Shown here: positions 37,639 through 47,180 of the stretch, piece by piece | How the letters are laid out: each line of letters starts with the position of its first letter | How positions within the stretch are numbered: position 1 is the stretch's first letter | Assembly: GCA_902610585.1 (NCBI GenBank) | Contig: CACLWE010000007.1 | Location: 1 to 64,000, forward strand | Direction: 5' to 3' | DNA: 64,000 nucleotides | From: an uncultured Pelagibacteraceae bacterium | GTDB lineage: Bacteria > Pseudomonadota > Alphaproteobacteria > Pelagibacterales > AG-422-B15 | Notes under the pieces: model-generated | Database searches by the model: none | What the model was told of the DNA's origin: nothing | Seen by the model: only the letters and a program-made list of their open reading frames with translations | Program-made: the position numbers and the translations under genes

Positions 37639-38945
37639 TTAAAACTTATTGGATTACCAAATACTGACTTATTGATTTTATTTTTCCAAAATGCTGCTTT
37701 ACCATTTATTATTGTTCCAACAGGCCAACCTTTAAGTTTCATGCCATTAAAAGGTGTCCATCCACACCTTGTTTTCATATCTTTATTCAAAACCTTTTTA
37801 GTTTTATTCATATCAACTATTGTTAAATCGGCATCGTAGCCAACTTTGATTAACCCCTTATTTTTAATCTTAAAAATTTTTTTTGGATTAAAGCTTGTTA
37901 ATTTTACTACTTCATTAAGTGAGATTGTCTTTTTTGAAACTTCATTTAATAGAATAGGAAGTAAAGTTTGTACTCCTGGCATTCCTGAGGGACTATTTGG
38001 ATAAGTTTGATTTTTTTCTGACTTTAAATGAGGAGCATGATCTGATCCAATTATGTCAATCTGACCTTTTTGTAGTGTTTTTCTTAAAACAGTTCTGTGC
38101 CTGATACCTCTTATAGGAGGATTCATCTGAGCATAATTACCTAGTTTTTTATAACAATCTGGAGATGCTAATATTAGGTGCTGAGGTGTTACTTCAAATG
38201 AAACATATTTTCTATTTCTTAAGAGCAATTTTATTTCTTCTGCCGTAGTGATATGTAGTACATGTATTTTTTTCTTACTCCTATTAGCTGATCTGATCAG
38301 CTTTCTAGTAGAACTTAGGGCTGTATCTATATTTCGCCACACTTGATGGCTTAACGGCTTTCCTTTTTTAGCATATTTTTTTCTAGTAATTAGCATATCC
38401 TCATTTTCAGAATGGAAAGAGATCATTTTCTTTGTTGATTTCATAATTTTTTCAATATCAGCATGGTTGGAAACAAGCAATGTACCTGTTGAGGAGCCAA
38501 CAAAAACTTTTACGCCACAACAACCCTTTACTTTCTCAACTTTCTTTATTTCTTTAATGTTATCTTTCTCGGCTCCAAAATAAAAAGCGTAATTACAATG
38601 CATTCTCTTTTTTGCAGTCTGCAGTTTCTTCATAAAAAGTTTTTTTGTTGTGATGCTTGGTTTGTTATTGGGCATATCGAAAACTGAAGTTATCCCTCCT
38701 GCAACAGCCGCTAAACTTCCTGTTTTAAGGTTTTCTTTTTTTGTATTACCTGGCTCTCTAAAATGAACTTGTGTATCAAATGCGCCTGGTAAGACATGAA
38801 AACCTTTTGCATCAATAGTCTTCTTTGATTTAAGATTGCCTAGTTTACCGATCTTAAATATTTTTCCATTTTTAACGGCAATATCAGCAACTTTTTCTGA
38901 ATTATGTGAGACAATATTTCCATTTTTTACTATTAAATCAATCAT
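37635..38945 (-). CDS. pyrC: Dihydroorotase-like amidohydrolase
   Basis: A 436-residue cyclic amidohydrolase. The family region PGAFDTQVHFREPGNTKKE is present, as are the Lys segment VKVFVGSSTGTLLV, paired His in HVLHITT and FEVTPQHL, and the catalytic Asp in IIGSDHAPH. Dihydroorotase closes the ring in pyrimidine synthesis. The first metal-binding His of the usual HxH motif is Gln here (Gln59, with His61 retained). I believe the same DTQVHFREPG form occurs in a branch of alphaproteobacterial enzymes annotated as PyrC, so it may be functional, but the substitution leaves the activity unproven. It shares one base with the upstream GT9 gene at 38945. Confidence 0.8.
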   Translation of the reverse strand: MIDLIVKNGNIVSHNSEKVADIAVKNGKIFKIGKLGNLKSKKTIDAKGFHVLPGAFDTQVHFREPGNTKKENLKTGSLAAVAGGITSVFDMPNNKPSITTKKLFMKKLQTAKKRMHCNYAFYFGAEKDNIKEIKKVEKVKGCCGVKVFVGSSTGTLLVSNHADIEKIMKSTKKMISFHSENEDMLITRKKYAKKGKPLSHQVWRNIDTALSSTRKLIRSANRSKKKIHVLHITTAEEIKLLLRNRKYVSFEVTPQHLILASPDCYKKLGNYAQMNPPIRGIRHRTVLRKTLQKGQIDIIGSDHAPHLKSEKNQTYPNSPSGMPGVQTLLPILLNEVSKKTISLNEVVKLTSFNPKKIFKIKNKGLIKVGYDADLTIVDMNKTKKVLNKDMKTRCGWTPFNGMKLKGWPVGTIINGKAAFWKNKINKSVFGNPISFN

Positions 38946-39826
38946 TATAAGTAATCTTTAATATTATTAAGAACTTTTTCAACTGATAATTTTTCAAGAC
39001 CATAATCATTATCATTTTTATCTGACCTAATTACCTTGTGATCTCCCCATGGCGCATACACTGAGTCATTTGTTGGCCCAAATAGTGCAAATGTTTTACA
39101 GTTTGTTGATGCTGAAAGATGCATTAAACCGCTATCACTACCTATAAAAAAATCACATCTTTCAAAAATTGGAACCATTTCTCTGAGACTTAAGTCAAAC
39201 AAATTAATAATATTAAGATTTGGGGAATTTAAGAAGTCATTAAATTCTTTTTTATTTCTTACATCCTTATTTATGCCTGCTAATACTATAGTATGATTTT
39301 TAAATATTTTATTTTCGAGCAATGTCTTATAATTTTTTATTGACCAATCTTTCTTAAACCAGTTCGAATAAGGCGCTACAGCAATCAAAGGTTTAGAATT
39401 CAAAATTTTTTTTAAGTTTTTAGAGCTATCTTCAAAACTATACCAAATTTTTGGTGACAATTTTTGTTTCGTATTTAAAAATTTTTGAAACTGTATGATT
39501 TTATGAAAGTTATTATTTCCTTTAAATACTTTTTTGCATTTGGCAAATAATAAATATGACAATGCAGATGATCTTAAATCAATAACTAAATCCCATTTCT
39601 TAAAAATAGTAAATTTTAAAATATCTAACCAATGCAGGCCGAGTTTTCTCTTATTTACAACTAGTACCTCTGCTAACGCAGGCATTTTCATGTATAAATT
39701 TTTAGCGAATGGGCTGGTAATAATTGAAAAATTACAATCATCATATTTCTGTAAGTAGAAGTTTATAATTGAAGAGGAAAGAATAGTATCTCCTATTCTT
39801 GTGGGTCCTATAAAAAGGATTTTCAT
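38945..39826 (-). CDS. Glycosyltransferase family 9 (heptosyltransferase-like)
   Basis: A 293-residue GT-B enzyme. The N-terminus FIGPTRIGDTILSSSII is the acceptor-side signature of ADP-heptose:LPS heptosyltransferases, and the C-terminal donor site FIGSDSGLMHLSASTNCKTFALFGPTNDSVYAP is the standard family 9 block. Members add heptose, or a related sugar, to the lipopolysaccharide inner core. It is shorter than the typical 330-350 residues. The tRNA-Leu gene lies 23 nt upstream on the same strand. Which sugar it moves is not clear. Confidence 0.85.
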   Translation of the reverse strand: MKILFIGPTRIGDTILSSSIINFYLQKYDDCNFSIITSPFAKNLYMKMPALAEVLVVNKRKLGLHWLDILKFTIFKKWDLVIDLRSSALSYLLFAKCKKVFKGNNNFHKIIQFQKFLNTKQKLSPKIWYSFEDSSKNLKKILNSKPLIAVAPYSNWFKKDWSIKNYKTLLENKIFKNHTIVLAGINKDVRNKKEFNDFLNSPNLNIINLFDLSLREMVPIFERCDFFIGSDSGLMHLSASTNCKTFALFGPTNDSVYAPWGDHKVIRSDKNDNDYGLEKLSVEKVLNNIKDYL

Positions 39827-39849
39827 CTTATTTTGTACCTATTACCATA

Positions 39850-39935
39850 TGGTGCCGTCGGAGAGACTCGAACTCTCACGAACTACGTTCACTGATCCCT
39901 CAAACCAGCCTGTCTACCAATTCCAGCACGACGGC
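39850..39935 (-). tRNA. tRNA-Leu (anticodon GAG)
   Basis: On the minus strand a class II tRNA with a long variable arm: acceptor GCCGTCG / CGACGGC, D arm TGCTGGAATTGGTAGACA typical of tRNA-Leu, anticodon arm CTGGT / TTGAGGG / ATCAG with GAG at 34-36, variable arm TGAACGTAGTTCG, T arm GAGAGTTCGAGTCTCTC, discriminator A and encoded CCA (39850-39852). Total 86 nt. Confidence 0.95.
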
Positions 39936-39989
39936 AGATTTCCATGTTTTTCGTATAATTGTTGATATGTTGAAATATATACATTTAAC

Positions 39990-39995
39990 TATAAT
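39990..39995 (+). promoter_or_regulatory. Candidate -10 element for the nad operon
   Basis: A consensus TATAAT lies 31 nt before the nadA ATG in the 90 bp gap after tRNA-Leu. A TTGAAA at 39970-39975 is the nearest -35-like hexamer, but its 14 bp spacing is short. There is no obvious NAD-responsive operator that I recognise. Confidence 0.35.
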
Positions 39996-40025
39996 TGTAA
40001 TATTAAACTATATTAAAAAATAATT

Positions 40026-41048
40026 ATGTTGAATGAAAATTTGCAATATCCATCAGATTTTAATTCTGAAGTAAAAGATGCAACGGCTCATCTATATAAG
40101 GGTGTAGAGAAAATAATACCTGAAGTTGAGTGGCCGTTTCATGCTCCGCTTATACATGAAATCAATAAACTAAAAAAAGAGAAAAATATTGCAATTTTAA
40201 CTCACAATTACCAGACACCTGAAATCTTTCACTGCGTATCTGACATCGTCGGTGACTCACTAAAATTGGCTTATGAGGCAAGAGACTCTGAAGCAGATAC
40301 AATAATAGTTTGTGGCGTTCATTTTATGGCTGAAACAGCAAAAATACTTAGCCCAGACAAAAATGTTTTAATTCCAGATACTCGCGCAGGATGTTCTTTA
40401 TCGGAGTCGATTACCGCGGAAGACATAAGATTATTAAAGCAAAAATATCCTGGCGTACCAGTTGTTACATATGTAAACACATCAGCTGATGTAAAAGCAG
40501 AAACAGATGTGTGCTGTACATCCGGAAATGCAAAACATGTAGTAGAATCTTTAGGTGTTGATAAAGTTATATTTCTACCTGACGAATACCTTGCAAAAAA
40601 TATTGCAGCTCAAACAGATGTGAAAATTATTTCTTGGAAAGGGCGATGTGAGGTTCATGAGAGATTTACTGCCGATGAAATAATGGCATATAAAAAACAA
40701 CATAAAGATATTGTTGTATTAGCTCATCCCGAATGTTCTCCTGAAGTGATTGCAGTAAGTGACTTCGCTGGCTCAACGGCTGGAATGAGTAATTATGTAA
40801 AAGACAATCAACCTGGAAAGGTAATTATGGTTACGGAATGCTCAATGAGTGACAATGTTGCCATAGAGAATCCTAATGTCGAATTTATCAGACCTTGCAA
40901 TCTATGTCCGCATATGAAAAGAATTTCTCTAAAGAAGATTTATGACGCAATACGATTTAACCAGTATCAAATTCAAGTTGATAAGGTAATTATTGATAAA
41001 GCTCGTCTTTCAATTGATCGTATGCTTGAAATTGGCAGAAGCAGCTAA
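40026..41048 (+). CDS. nadA: Quinolinate synthase A
   Basis: A 340-residue [4Fe-4S] enzyme that condenses iminoaspartate and dihydroxyacetone phosphate to quinolinate in NAD synthesis. The N-terminal substrate motif [12 protein letters not shown] and the [12 protein letters not shown] segment are present. The three cluster cysteines are expected in [11 protein letters not shown], in HPECSPEV and in [10 protein letters not shown] near the end; all are visible. It starts the nadA-nadB-nadC operon and shares one base with nadB. Confidence 0.96.
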   Translation: MLNENLQYPSDFNSEVKDATAHLYKGVEKIIPEVEWPFHAPLIHEINKLKKEKNIAILTHNYQTPEIFHCVSDIVGDSLKLAYEARDSEADTIIVCGVHFMAETAKILSPDKNVLIPDTRAGCSLSESITAEDIRLLKQKYPGVPVVTYVNTSADVKAETDVCCTSGNAKHVVESLGVDKVIFLPDEYLAKNIAAQTDVKIISWKGRCEVHERFTADEIMAYKKQHKDIVVLAHPECSPEVIAVSDFAGSTAGMSNYVKDNQPGKVIMVTECSMSDNVAIENPNVEFIRPCNLCPHMKRISLKKIYDAIRFNQYQIQVDKVIIDKARLSIDRMLEIGRSS

Positions 41049-42661
41049 TGTCTGATGCTATTTATAGCCCTGATGTTGTAATAGTGGGTGGAGGTGTGGC
41101 CGGTTTAACTGTTGCACTCAACTTAACGCCAAGAAGAGTCTGTGTAATTACTAAAAGTTCACTTGGAATAAATACTTCAAGCAGTTGGGCTCAAGGAGGT
41201 ATTGCCGCGGCAGTTTCAAAAGATGACAGCAATGAAAGTCATATTAATGATACTTTGACTACAGCAAAAGGCTTGGCGAATATTGATGCGATTAAAGAAG
41301 TTGTAAATAATGCAAAAGGAATCATTGATGATTTAGAGGGATACGGAGTTAATTTTGATAAAAATGAAGATGGTTCATTCAACTTAGGGCTAGAAGGTGC
41401 CCATAGCTTTAATAGAATCATTAGGTCAAAAGGTGATAGTTCTGGTCTTGAAATTATGCGCGGCTTAATTGAAAAAGCAAAAAAAAGTGATCACATTACA
41501 GTTTTAGAAAATGTTTCGATTGATCGGATTATGACAGACAACAATACTATTTACGGAGTAATTGGAAGATTTACTGATACTAATGTTCCTGACAGTAATG
41601 TAATTATTCAAAGTTCTCATGTAGTTTTAGCGACAGGTGGTTTAGGAGGTATTTTTGCAAATACAACCAACCCACGAAGTTCATATGGAGAGGGGGTTGC
41701 GTTGGCATCTCATGCTGGTGCAACACTTACTGACATGGAGTTTGTACAATTTCACCCCACAGGTCTTGATTTTGGCCTAGACCCTACTCCTTTGGCTACT
41801 GAGGCGATTAGAGGTGAAGGGGCCTACCTTGTAAATCAAGATGAAGACAGGTTTATGTTTGGTATTCATCCTGATAATGAGTTGGCACCACGAGATCTTA
41901 TTGCTCAAAATATATTCACACAAATTGAAAAAGGAAATTCAGTTTTTTTAGATTGTAGGCATATGGGTAGTAATTTTAATACTCGTTTTCCTCAAGTTTC
42001 ATCCTATTGTGAAAATGCAGACTTAGATCCTGAAAGAGACCTGCTGCCGATAATTCCTGTCGCTCATTATCATATCGGTGGAGTAAAAACTGATCTGAAA
42101 GGACAGACTTCTGTTGAAGGGCTCTGGTGCTGCGGAGAGGTTGCTGCAACTGGTATTCATGGAGCAAACCGCCTTGCATCAAATTCACTATTAGAATCTC
42201 TTGTATTTGCTAAGATTGTTGCAAATGAAATAAATAAAAGGAATATAAAAAAGGATATTCATATTAGCTCTAAATTTATAAAAATTTTTAAAGAGAAAAC
42301 TAAAAATAAAATAAGAGCAAAAAAATATATATGGCAATTAAGGTCTTCAATGATGAGAAATTTAGGAATTGTTAGAAATAAAGATTCTATAATTAGAGGT
42401 CTAAATGATGTGCTAAAAATTGAGAGAGAGTCAAAAGGTCTTTCAGCTAAACTTAATGATATGATTTTGGTTAGCAAATTTATTATCATTGGCGCTTATT
42501 TAAGAAGAGAAAGTCGAGGTTGTCATTTAAGATCTGATTACCAAAATACTGATAAAGATTTTATTAAGCATTTTGATATTAAATATTCAGAAATAGATGG
42601 TTATATCAAAACTATCTTGGATTATACTATATCAGAAGTTGATGAAAAACTTGTTAGCTAA
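41048..42661 (+). CDS. nadB: L-aspartate oxidase
   Basis: A 537-residue FAD enzyme that makes iminoaspartate for NadA. The FAD motif VIVGGGVAGLTVALNL lies at the N-terminus, the fumarate-reductase-like substrate segments SSWAQGGIAAAV and FVQFHPTGLDF follow, and HIGGVKTDLKGQTSVEGLWCCGEVA and GANRLASNSLLE close the FAD domain. A helical C-terminal domain completes it. It overlaps nadA by one base and nadC by 20 nt. Confidence 0.95.
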   Translation: MSDAIYSPDVVIVGGGVAGLTVALNLTPRRVCVITKSSLGINTSSSWAQGGIAAAVSKDDSNESHINDTLTTAKGLANIDAIKEVVNNAKGIIDDLEGYGVNFDKNEDGSFNLGLEGAHSFNRIIRSKGDSSGLEIMRGLIEKAKKSDHITVLENVSIDRIMTDNNTIYGVIGRFTDTNVPDSNVIIQSSHVVLATGGLGGIFANTTNPRSSYGEGVALASHAGATLTDMEFVQFHPTGLDFGLDPTPLATEAIRGEGAYLVNQDEDRFMFGIHPDNELAPRDLIAQNIFTQIEKGNSVFLDCRHMGSNFNTRFPQVSSYCENADLDPERDLLPIIPVAHYHIGGVKTDLKGQTSVEGLWCCGEVAATGIHGANRLASNSLLESLVFAKIVANEINKRNIKKDIHISSKFIKIFKEKTKNKIRAKKYIWQLRSSMMRNLGIVRNKDSIIRGLNDVLKIERESKGLSAKLNDMILVSKFIIIGAYLRRESRGCHLRSDYQNTDKDFIKHFDIKYSEIDGYIKTILDYTISEVDEKLVS

Positions 42662-43481
42662 AAAAGATATTAAGGAAAAAATCAAAATTGCTTTGAAAGA
42701 AGATTTTGGTAGATATGGTGATATAACCTCAAAAGTTTTAATTTCCAAAAAAACAAAGATCAAAGCATCTATAGTCGCAAAAGAGAATGCGATTGTCTGT
42801 GGAACTGAGTTTGCTGTTCAAACATTTAAAGCGCTCAATAGTAAAATTAAAATAAAAGTTCTAAAGAAAGATGGAAGTAAAGTAGTTAAAGGAAATAAAA
42901 TTATTGACGTAAACGGTGATGCACGAAGTATATTAATTGCTGAGAGAACAGCTCTAAACTTTTTAGGGTTCATGTCTGGTATTGCAACAAAAACAAGAAA
43001 ATTTGTTGATATTGCAGCACCTTACGGCGTTAAAATTTATTCAACGAGAAAAACAATTGCTGGGATGAGACAGGTACAAAAATATGCTCTTATAATTGGT
43101 GGTGCGCATGTAAACAGGGCTTCTTTGTCAGATTTTTATTTCATAAAAGATAACCATCTTGGAAATAAAGAAGGACTGGTTGAGAATATAAAAAAAATTA
43201 AAAGATCAAAATTAAAAAAGAAAATTACAGTAGAAATTGATACAATTAAACAACTAAAAAAAATTTTAAATCAGAAAATAGATATTGCACTTCTCGATAA
43301 TATGTCTGAGAAACAAATTTCTCAGTGCTTAAAAATTGTTAAAAAAAAGTTTATTTGTGAGGCATCTGGAAATATTAATTTAAAAAATATTAAGTCCTAT
43401 GCAAAAACAAAAATTGATAGAATTTCAATCGGACAACTAACCCATAGTATTGAAAACGTCGATTTTGGACTTGAAATTTAA
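42642..43481 (+). CDS. nadC: Nicotinate-nucleotide pyrophosphorylase (quinolinate phosphoribosyltransferase)
   Basis: A 279-residue enzyme that turns quinolinate and PRPP into nicotinate mononucleotide. I start at the ATG at 42642 (MKNLLAKKDIKEKIKIALKE), which overlaps nadB by 20 nt; the frame is open further upstream but only inside nadB. Motifs include EDFGRYGDITS, the catalytic region ERTALNFLGFMSGIATKT, STRKTIAGMRQVQKYA and FIKDNHLG, and a C-terminal EASGNINLKNI and ISIGQLTHS. With nadA and nadB it forms a complete de novo NAD operon from aspartate. Confidence 0.94.
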   Translation: MKNLLAKKDIKEKIKIALKEDFGRYGDITSKVLISKKTKIKASIVAKENAIVCGTEFAVQTFKALNSKIKIKVLKKDGSKVVKGNKIIDVNGDARSILIAERTALNFLGFMSGIATKTRKFVDIAAPYGVKIYSTRKTIAGMRQVQKYALIIGGAHVNRASLSDFYFIKDNHLGNKEGLVENIKKIKRSKLKKKITVEIDTIKQLKKILNQKIDIALLDNMSEKQISQCLKIVKKKFICEASGNINLKNIKSYAKTKIDRISIGQLTHSIENVDFGLEI

Positions 43482-43943
43482 ATGTACAGCCGTCCAATAG
43501 TTAAAAATAGTTTTAAAGTTCCTGTGGAATTGGTATCTGAAAATTTCATCTTAAGACCATTAACAATAAAATATGTAGATAATGACTATGAAGCAGTAAT
43601 GAAAAGTGCAGACCATCTATATAAACTAATGGACGATAGTGAATGGCCAAAAGAAATGACACTAGATGAAAATCTTGCTGATCTGGGATGGCATGAAGTG
43701 GAGTTTTCTCTTAGACATTCTTTCGCTTACACAGTTTTATCAACAAAAGAAGAGAATGATGTAATCGGTTGTTGCTATATTTATCCCTCCGATAACCCTG
43801 AGTACGAGGTACAAGCATACTATTGGATAAGACAGGATTTACTTGCTAGCGGCTTAGAGGATGAATTAGGAAAAACATTTAAGGAATGGTTAGAAAAATC
43901 TTGGCCATTTAGCAAAATAGAATTTCCGAGAAGGGATATATAG
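43482..43943 (+). CDS. GNAT-like protein of unknown function attached to the nad operon
   Basis: A 153-residue protein whose ATG follows the nadC stop with no gap. The pattern ENFILRPLTIKYVDNDYEAVMKS and VIGCCYIYPSDNPEYEVQAYYWIR resembles the first half of a GNAT acetyltransferase fold, but the usual acetyl-CoA loop (Q/RxxGxG/A) is not visible; the segment where it should lie reads DLLASGLEDELGKTF. It may be a member with a diverged cofactor site or no catalytic activity. A function in NAD metabolism is suggested only by its position. Its stop abuts the stop of the convergent glyS. Confidence 0.65.
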   Translation: MYSRPIVKNSFKVPVELVSENFILRPLTIKYVDNDYEAVMKSADHLYKLMDDSEWPKEMTLDENLADLGWHEVEFSLRHSFAYTVLSTKEENDVIGCCYIYPSDNPEYEVQAYYWIRQDLLASGLEDELGKTFKEWLEKSWPFSKIEFPRRDI

Positions 43944-45302
43944 TTAATTAAAAACTTTTTTATATTCAAGGTTTAAGTCTTGAGATGAAACTCTTTTTTG
44001 TGACATAGTATCTCTATCTCTTATAGTCACTGTATCATTTTCGATTGTTTCAAAGTCAACTGTTATACAAATAGGCGTACCAATCTCATCATGACGTCTA
44101 TAACCTTTTCCAATATTACCAGAACTTTCTAAAATGACCCTTCCCATACCTAGTGATTGAAGATCATTCTTAATCTTGCTTGCTTTATTGACTAGATCCT
44201 CATTATTTCTTTTTAGAGGAATTACGGCCGCTTTAATTGGAGACAAATGTGGTTTCAAACTTAATACAATTCTTTTATTTCCGTTTTCTAAATCCTCCTC
44301 CTTGTAAGCTTCATTGAGCAGCGCAAATACACCTCGATCAACACCAGCGGATGGTTCTATAACATACGGGATGTACCATTCTTTACTTTCTAAATTTTGA
44401 ATACTCAATTTTGTTGTTGATTGGTTATTTTTCATTACATCTGCCGATATTTTAAAGTCATTTTGATTTTTAGTGTGAGAGCCAAGATCGAAATCAGTTC
44501 TGTTTGCTATACCTTCTAATTCTTCAAGTCCATGTGGAAATTCATACATAAGATCTACAGTAGCTTTTGAGTAGTGAGATAGGTCAGCATCTTCAACATC
44601 TAGCTTTTTTAATCTTTTTTCAGATATGCCTTGATCAATCCACCATGAATACCTCTTGTCTACCCAATATTTATGCCACTCGTCATCTTTACCTGGTTCA
44701 ACGAAAAATTCTAATTCCATTTGTTCGAACTCTCTAACTCTAAATATGAATTTGCCTGGAGTGACTTCATTTCTAAAAGCTTTGCCTATCTGCGCGATTC
44801 CAAAAGGAATAGTCTTACTTGTTGAGTCTAATATATTTTTAAAATTTGTAAAAATTTGCTGTGCGGTTTCAGGTCTTAGGTAAGCATAATTACTGCCATC
44901 ATCTACAGGACCAACTGTGGTTTTAAACATAAGATTAAATGGTCGAGGTTCAGTTAGATCGCTAGACCCACATGCTGGACATTTTCCATTTGTAGCCTGG
45001 TCAGATCTAAATCTATTTTTGCAATTTCTACAGTCGACTAAAGGATCAGAGAAAGTATCTTCATGGCCTGAATATTTTAATACATGCCTACTTGTTAAAA
45101 TTGATGCATCAAGCCCTTCTACGTCATCTCGATCATAGATCATTGATTTCCACCAAGAGGATTTAAGGTTATTTTTTAATTCTACTCCAAGTGGACCATA
45201 GTCATATATTCCTTGCAAGCCACCATAAATTTCACTTGATTGAAAAATAAACCCTCGTCTTTTACATAATGAAACGAGGTCTTCCATGTTTTTAGAGGCC
45301 AT
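43944..45302 (-). CDS. glyS: Glycyl-tRNA synthetase, single-chain (alpha2) type
   Basis: A 452-residue class II synthetase of the eukaryote/archaeal-like form, in which one polypeptide holds catalysis and anticodon binding. It opens with [20 protein letters not shown], has zinc-type cysteine pairs in DCRNCKNRF and [11 protein letters not shown], motif 2 [26 protein letters not shown], and motif 3 [14 protein letters not shown]. The C-terminal anticodon-binding domain has the family segment [18 protein letters not shown]. Most alphaproteobacteria use the two-subunit GlyQ/GlyS enzyme, so this form is uncommon for the class. It overlaps the S49 peptidase gene by 11 nt. Confidence 0.94.
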   Translation of the reverse strand: MASKNMEDLVSLCKRRGFIFQSSEIYGGLQGIYDYGPLGVELKNNLKSSWWKSMIYDRDDVEGLDASILTSRHVLKYSGHEDTFSDPLVDCRNCKNRFRSDQATNGKCPACGSSDLTEPRPFNLMFKTTVGPVDDGSNYAYLRPETAQQIFTNFKNILDSTSKTIPFGIAQIGKAFRNEVTPGKFIFRVREFEQMELEFFVEPGKDDEWHKYWVDKRYSWWIDQGISEKRLKKLDVEDADLSHYSKATVDLMYEFPHGLEELEGIANRTDFDLGSHTKNQNDFKISADVMKNNQSTTKLSIQNLESKEWYIPYVIEPSAGVDRGVFALLNEAYKEEDLENGNKRIVLSLKPHLSPIKAAVIPLKRNNEDLVNKASKIKNDLQSLGMGRVILESSGNIGKGYRRHDEIGTPICITVDFETIENDTVTIRDRDTMSQKRVSSQDLNLEYKKVFN

Positions 45303-46098
45303 ATCGACTCCAGAAAGAATTTTCCCTTAGAGCTTCTGTAAGCCGGTCAACAATATCGTTATTTGAAATCTGATTATTTAAAATATTTTTAATGAATGAT
45401 TTTTTTTCTTCTATGTTCCTAATCTTTAATTTTTTTCCATAATGTTTTTCAATGTATGAATTTAGTTCTTCATTAGAATCTACTAAACCGAGTTTTTTTG
45501 CTTGTTCGCCTGTCCAAAACTCCCCATTAAAAACTTTTTTTGGGTCTATTTTCTTTTTTCTATTTTTTGATACTAAATCTTTGAAATTTTCAAATATGCT
45601 ATTCTGAACATTGATCAGCTTATCTATGTCTTTTTTAGAAACTTCTTCAAATGGATCGAGAAACGATTTTCTATCTCCTTTTGTAAAAACTCTCCTTTTA
45701 ATGCCTAGTTTATCTATTAATTTTTTGAATCCAAAAGAGGCACTGATCACACCTATTGATCCGACTATAGAACTTTTATTGGCGATTAAGGTATCTCCTG
45801 CACACATCAGCATATAACCTCCTGAGGCAGCAACATCCTCCGCGATCGTAATCACTTTTACATTGTTTTTCTTTGATAAATTTCTTATACGGTTGTATAT
45901 CAATTCAGATTGTACCGGTGACCCACCTGGTGAGTTGATCTTAATGACTACGACAGATGGCTTTTTAAAGCTAAAAGCTTTCTCAAGAACAGCGGCACAA
46001 TTCTCAAGTGTAAGGCCCTTTTGAAATCTACCGAGATCTCCAATAACACCTCGCAAGCCAACTATATTTATTCTTATTTTAGAGGATATTAAGCTCAT
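45292..46098 (-). CDS. S49-family signal peptide peptidase-like protease (SppA/SohB-like)
   Basis: A 268-residue serine protease of the ClpP-like crotonase superfamily. Motifs are [20 protein letters not shown], the nucleophile region [18 protein letters not shown] with Ser in ASGG, and [22 protein letters not shown] with the expected general-base Lys after it, followed by [10 protein letters not shown]. No membrane segment is seen at the N-terminus, unlike E. coli SppA, so this is the short soluble type common in alphaproteobacteria. It probably shares a transcript with glyS and lies divergent from ispB. Confidence 0.88.
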   Translation of the reverse strand: MSLISSKIRINIVGLRGVIGDLGRFQKGLTLENCAAVLEKAFSFKKPSVVVIKINSPGGSPVQSELIYNRIRNLSKKNNVKVITIAEDVAASGGYMLMCAGDTLIANKSSIVGSIGVISASFGFKKLIDKLGIKRRVFTKGDRKSFLDPFEEVSKKDIDKLINVQNSIFENFKDLVSKNRKKKIDPKKVFNGEFWTGEQAKKLGLVDSNEELNSYIEKHYGKKLKIRNIEEKKSFIKNILNNQISNNDIVDRLTEALRENSFWSRYGL

Positions 46099-46190
46099 TT
46101 TTTTAATTTTTGCCTGAAATCAATAACTTTTAATTATATGAGACTATATTATAAGTACATCTAAATATAAAACAAAATCATAATTAATAA

Positions 46191-47171
46191 GTGAATACCC
46201 CAGTAAAATCATTATCGAATTTACTTAAAAGCTCTCTAAAGAGAGTTGAAAGAGAAATCAGTAAGAACATAAAGGATGAAGAAAAATTAATTACATTAAC
46301 AGCAGGCCATCTCATTAAAGCCAAAGGAAAAAAAATAAGGCCACTTTTAACTTTACTTATATCAAAAATGCTAAATTACAAAGGTAACGCAGATGTAACA
46401 CTTGCTGTCTGCATAGAGTTTATTCATAACGCTACTTTGTTGCATGATGATGTAATTGATACAGGAAAGATCAGAAGAGGAAAAATAAGCGCAAATCAAA
46501 TATGGGGAAATAAAGTAAGTGTTTTAGTTGGAGATTACCTTTTAAGTAGAGCTTTTAAGCTAATGGTAAAAAATAAATCACTGAAGTTACTAGAGATATT
46601 ATCCCAAACGTCACTCGTTTTAGCGAGAGGACAAATACAGGACGTAGGTAACAATCAAAATGTTAACTTAACAGAAAAGAAATATTTATCTATCATAGAT
46701 GCCAAAACTGCTGAGCTTTTTAGGATATCTTGTTTCTTGCCAACCATCATTACTGACCAAAACAAAAAAACTCAAAAAATATTTAATGATTTTGGTTTTA
46801 ATTTTGGCATGGCCTTTCAATTATCTGACGACGTATTAGATTATTTTGGTGAATCGAGCAAAATGGGAAAAAGTGCTGGTAAAGATTTTTTTGAGGGTAA
46901 AGTAACATATCCAGTCATTCATTGTTTCAAAAAATCTGACAAAAAGTCAAAAAAAATTATAGCCAAACTCTTTTTTAAGAGAAAAAGAAGTAAAAAAGAT
47001 CTGGCAGTACTTCTAAATCTAATGAAGAAAACTAATACTTATAAGAGTTCAATCGAATTTGTTAGAAAATACGCAGAAAAAGCTAAAACTAATATTAATA
47101 AATTTGAAGGAAATAAATATAAAGTGTATCTTGATGAATTGGTGGATCATTTAATAATCAGAGACAAATAA
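46191..47171 (+). CDS. ispB: Polyprenyl (octaprenyl-type) diphosphate synthase
   Basis: A 326-residue trans-prenyltransferase that extends farnesyl diphosphate to the side chain of ubiquinone. The first aspartate-rich motif LLHDDVIDTGKIRRG has Asp86, Asp87 and Asp90; the second is FQLSDDVLDYFG near residue 214. KIRPLLTLL before the first motif is the diphosphate-binding segment. The start is a GTG at 46191. Product length (C40 or C50) cannot be read directly. It is followed by aroC after 9 nt. Confidence 0.9.
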   Translation: MNTPVKSLSNLLKSSLKRVEREISKNIKDEEKLITLTAGHLIKAKGKKIRPLLTLLISKMLNYKGNADVTLAVCIEFIHNATLLHDDVIDTGKIRRGKISANQIWGNKVSVLVGDYLLSRAFKLMVKNKSLKLLEILSQTSLVLARGQIQDVGNNQNVNLTEKKYLSIIDAKTAELFRISCFLPTIITDQNKKTQKIFNDFGFNFGMAFQLSDDVLDYFGESSKMGKSAGKDFFEGKVTYPVIHCFKKSDKKSKKIIAKLFFKRKRSKKDLAVLLNLMKKTNTYKSSIEFVRKYAEKAKTNINKFEGNKYKVYLDELVDHLIIRDK

Positions 47172-47180
47172 AAAATAAAT

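Noticed and set aside
39283..39294. Second copy of the ATACTATAGTAT palindrome, as a second operator
   Set aside because: It lies inside the coding sequence of the heptosyltransferase-like gene, far from any start codon on either strand.
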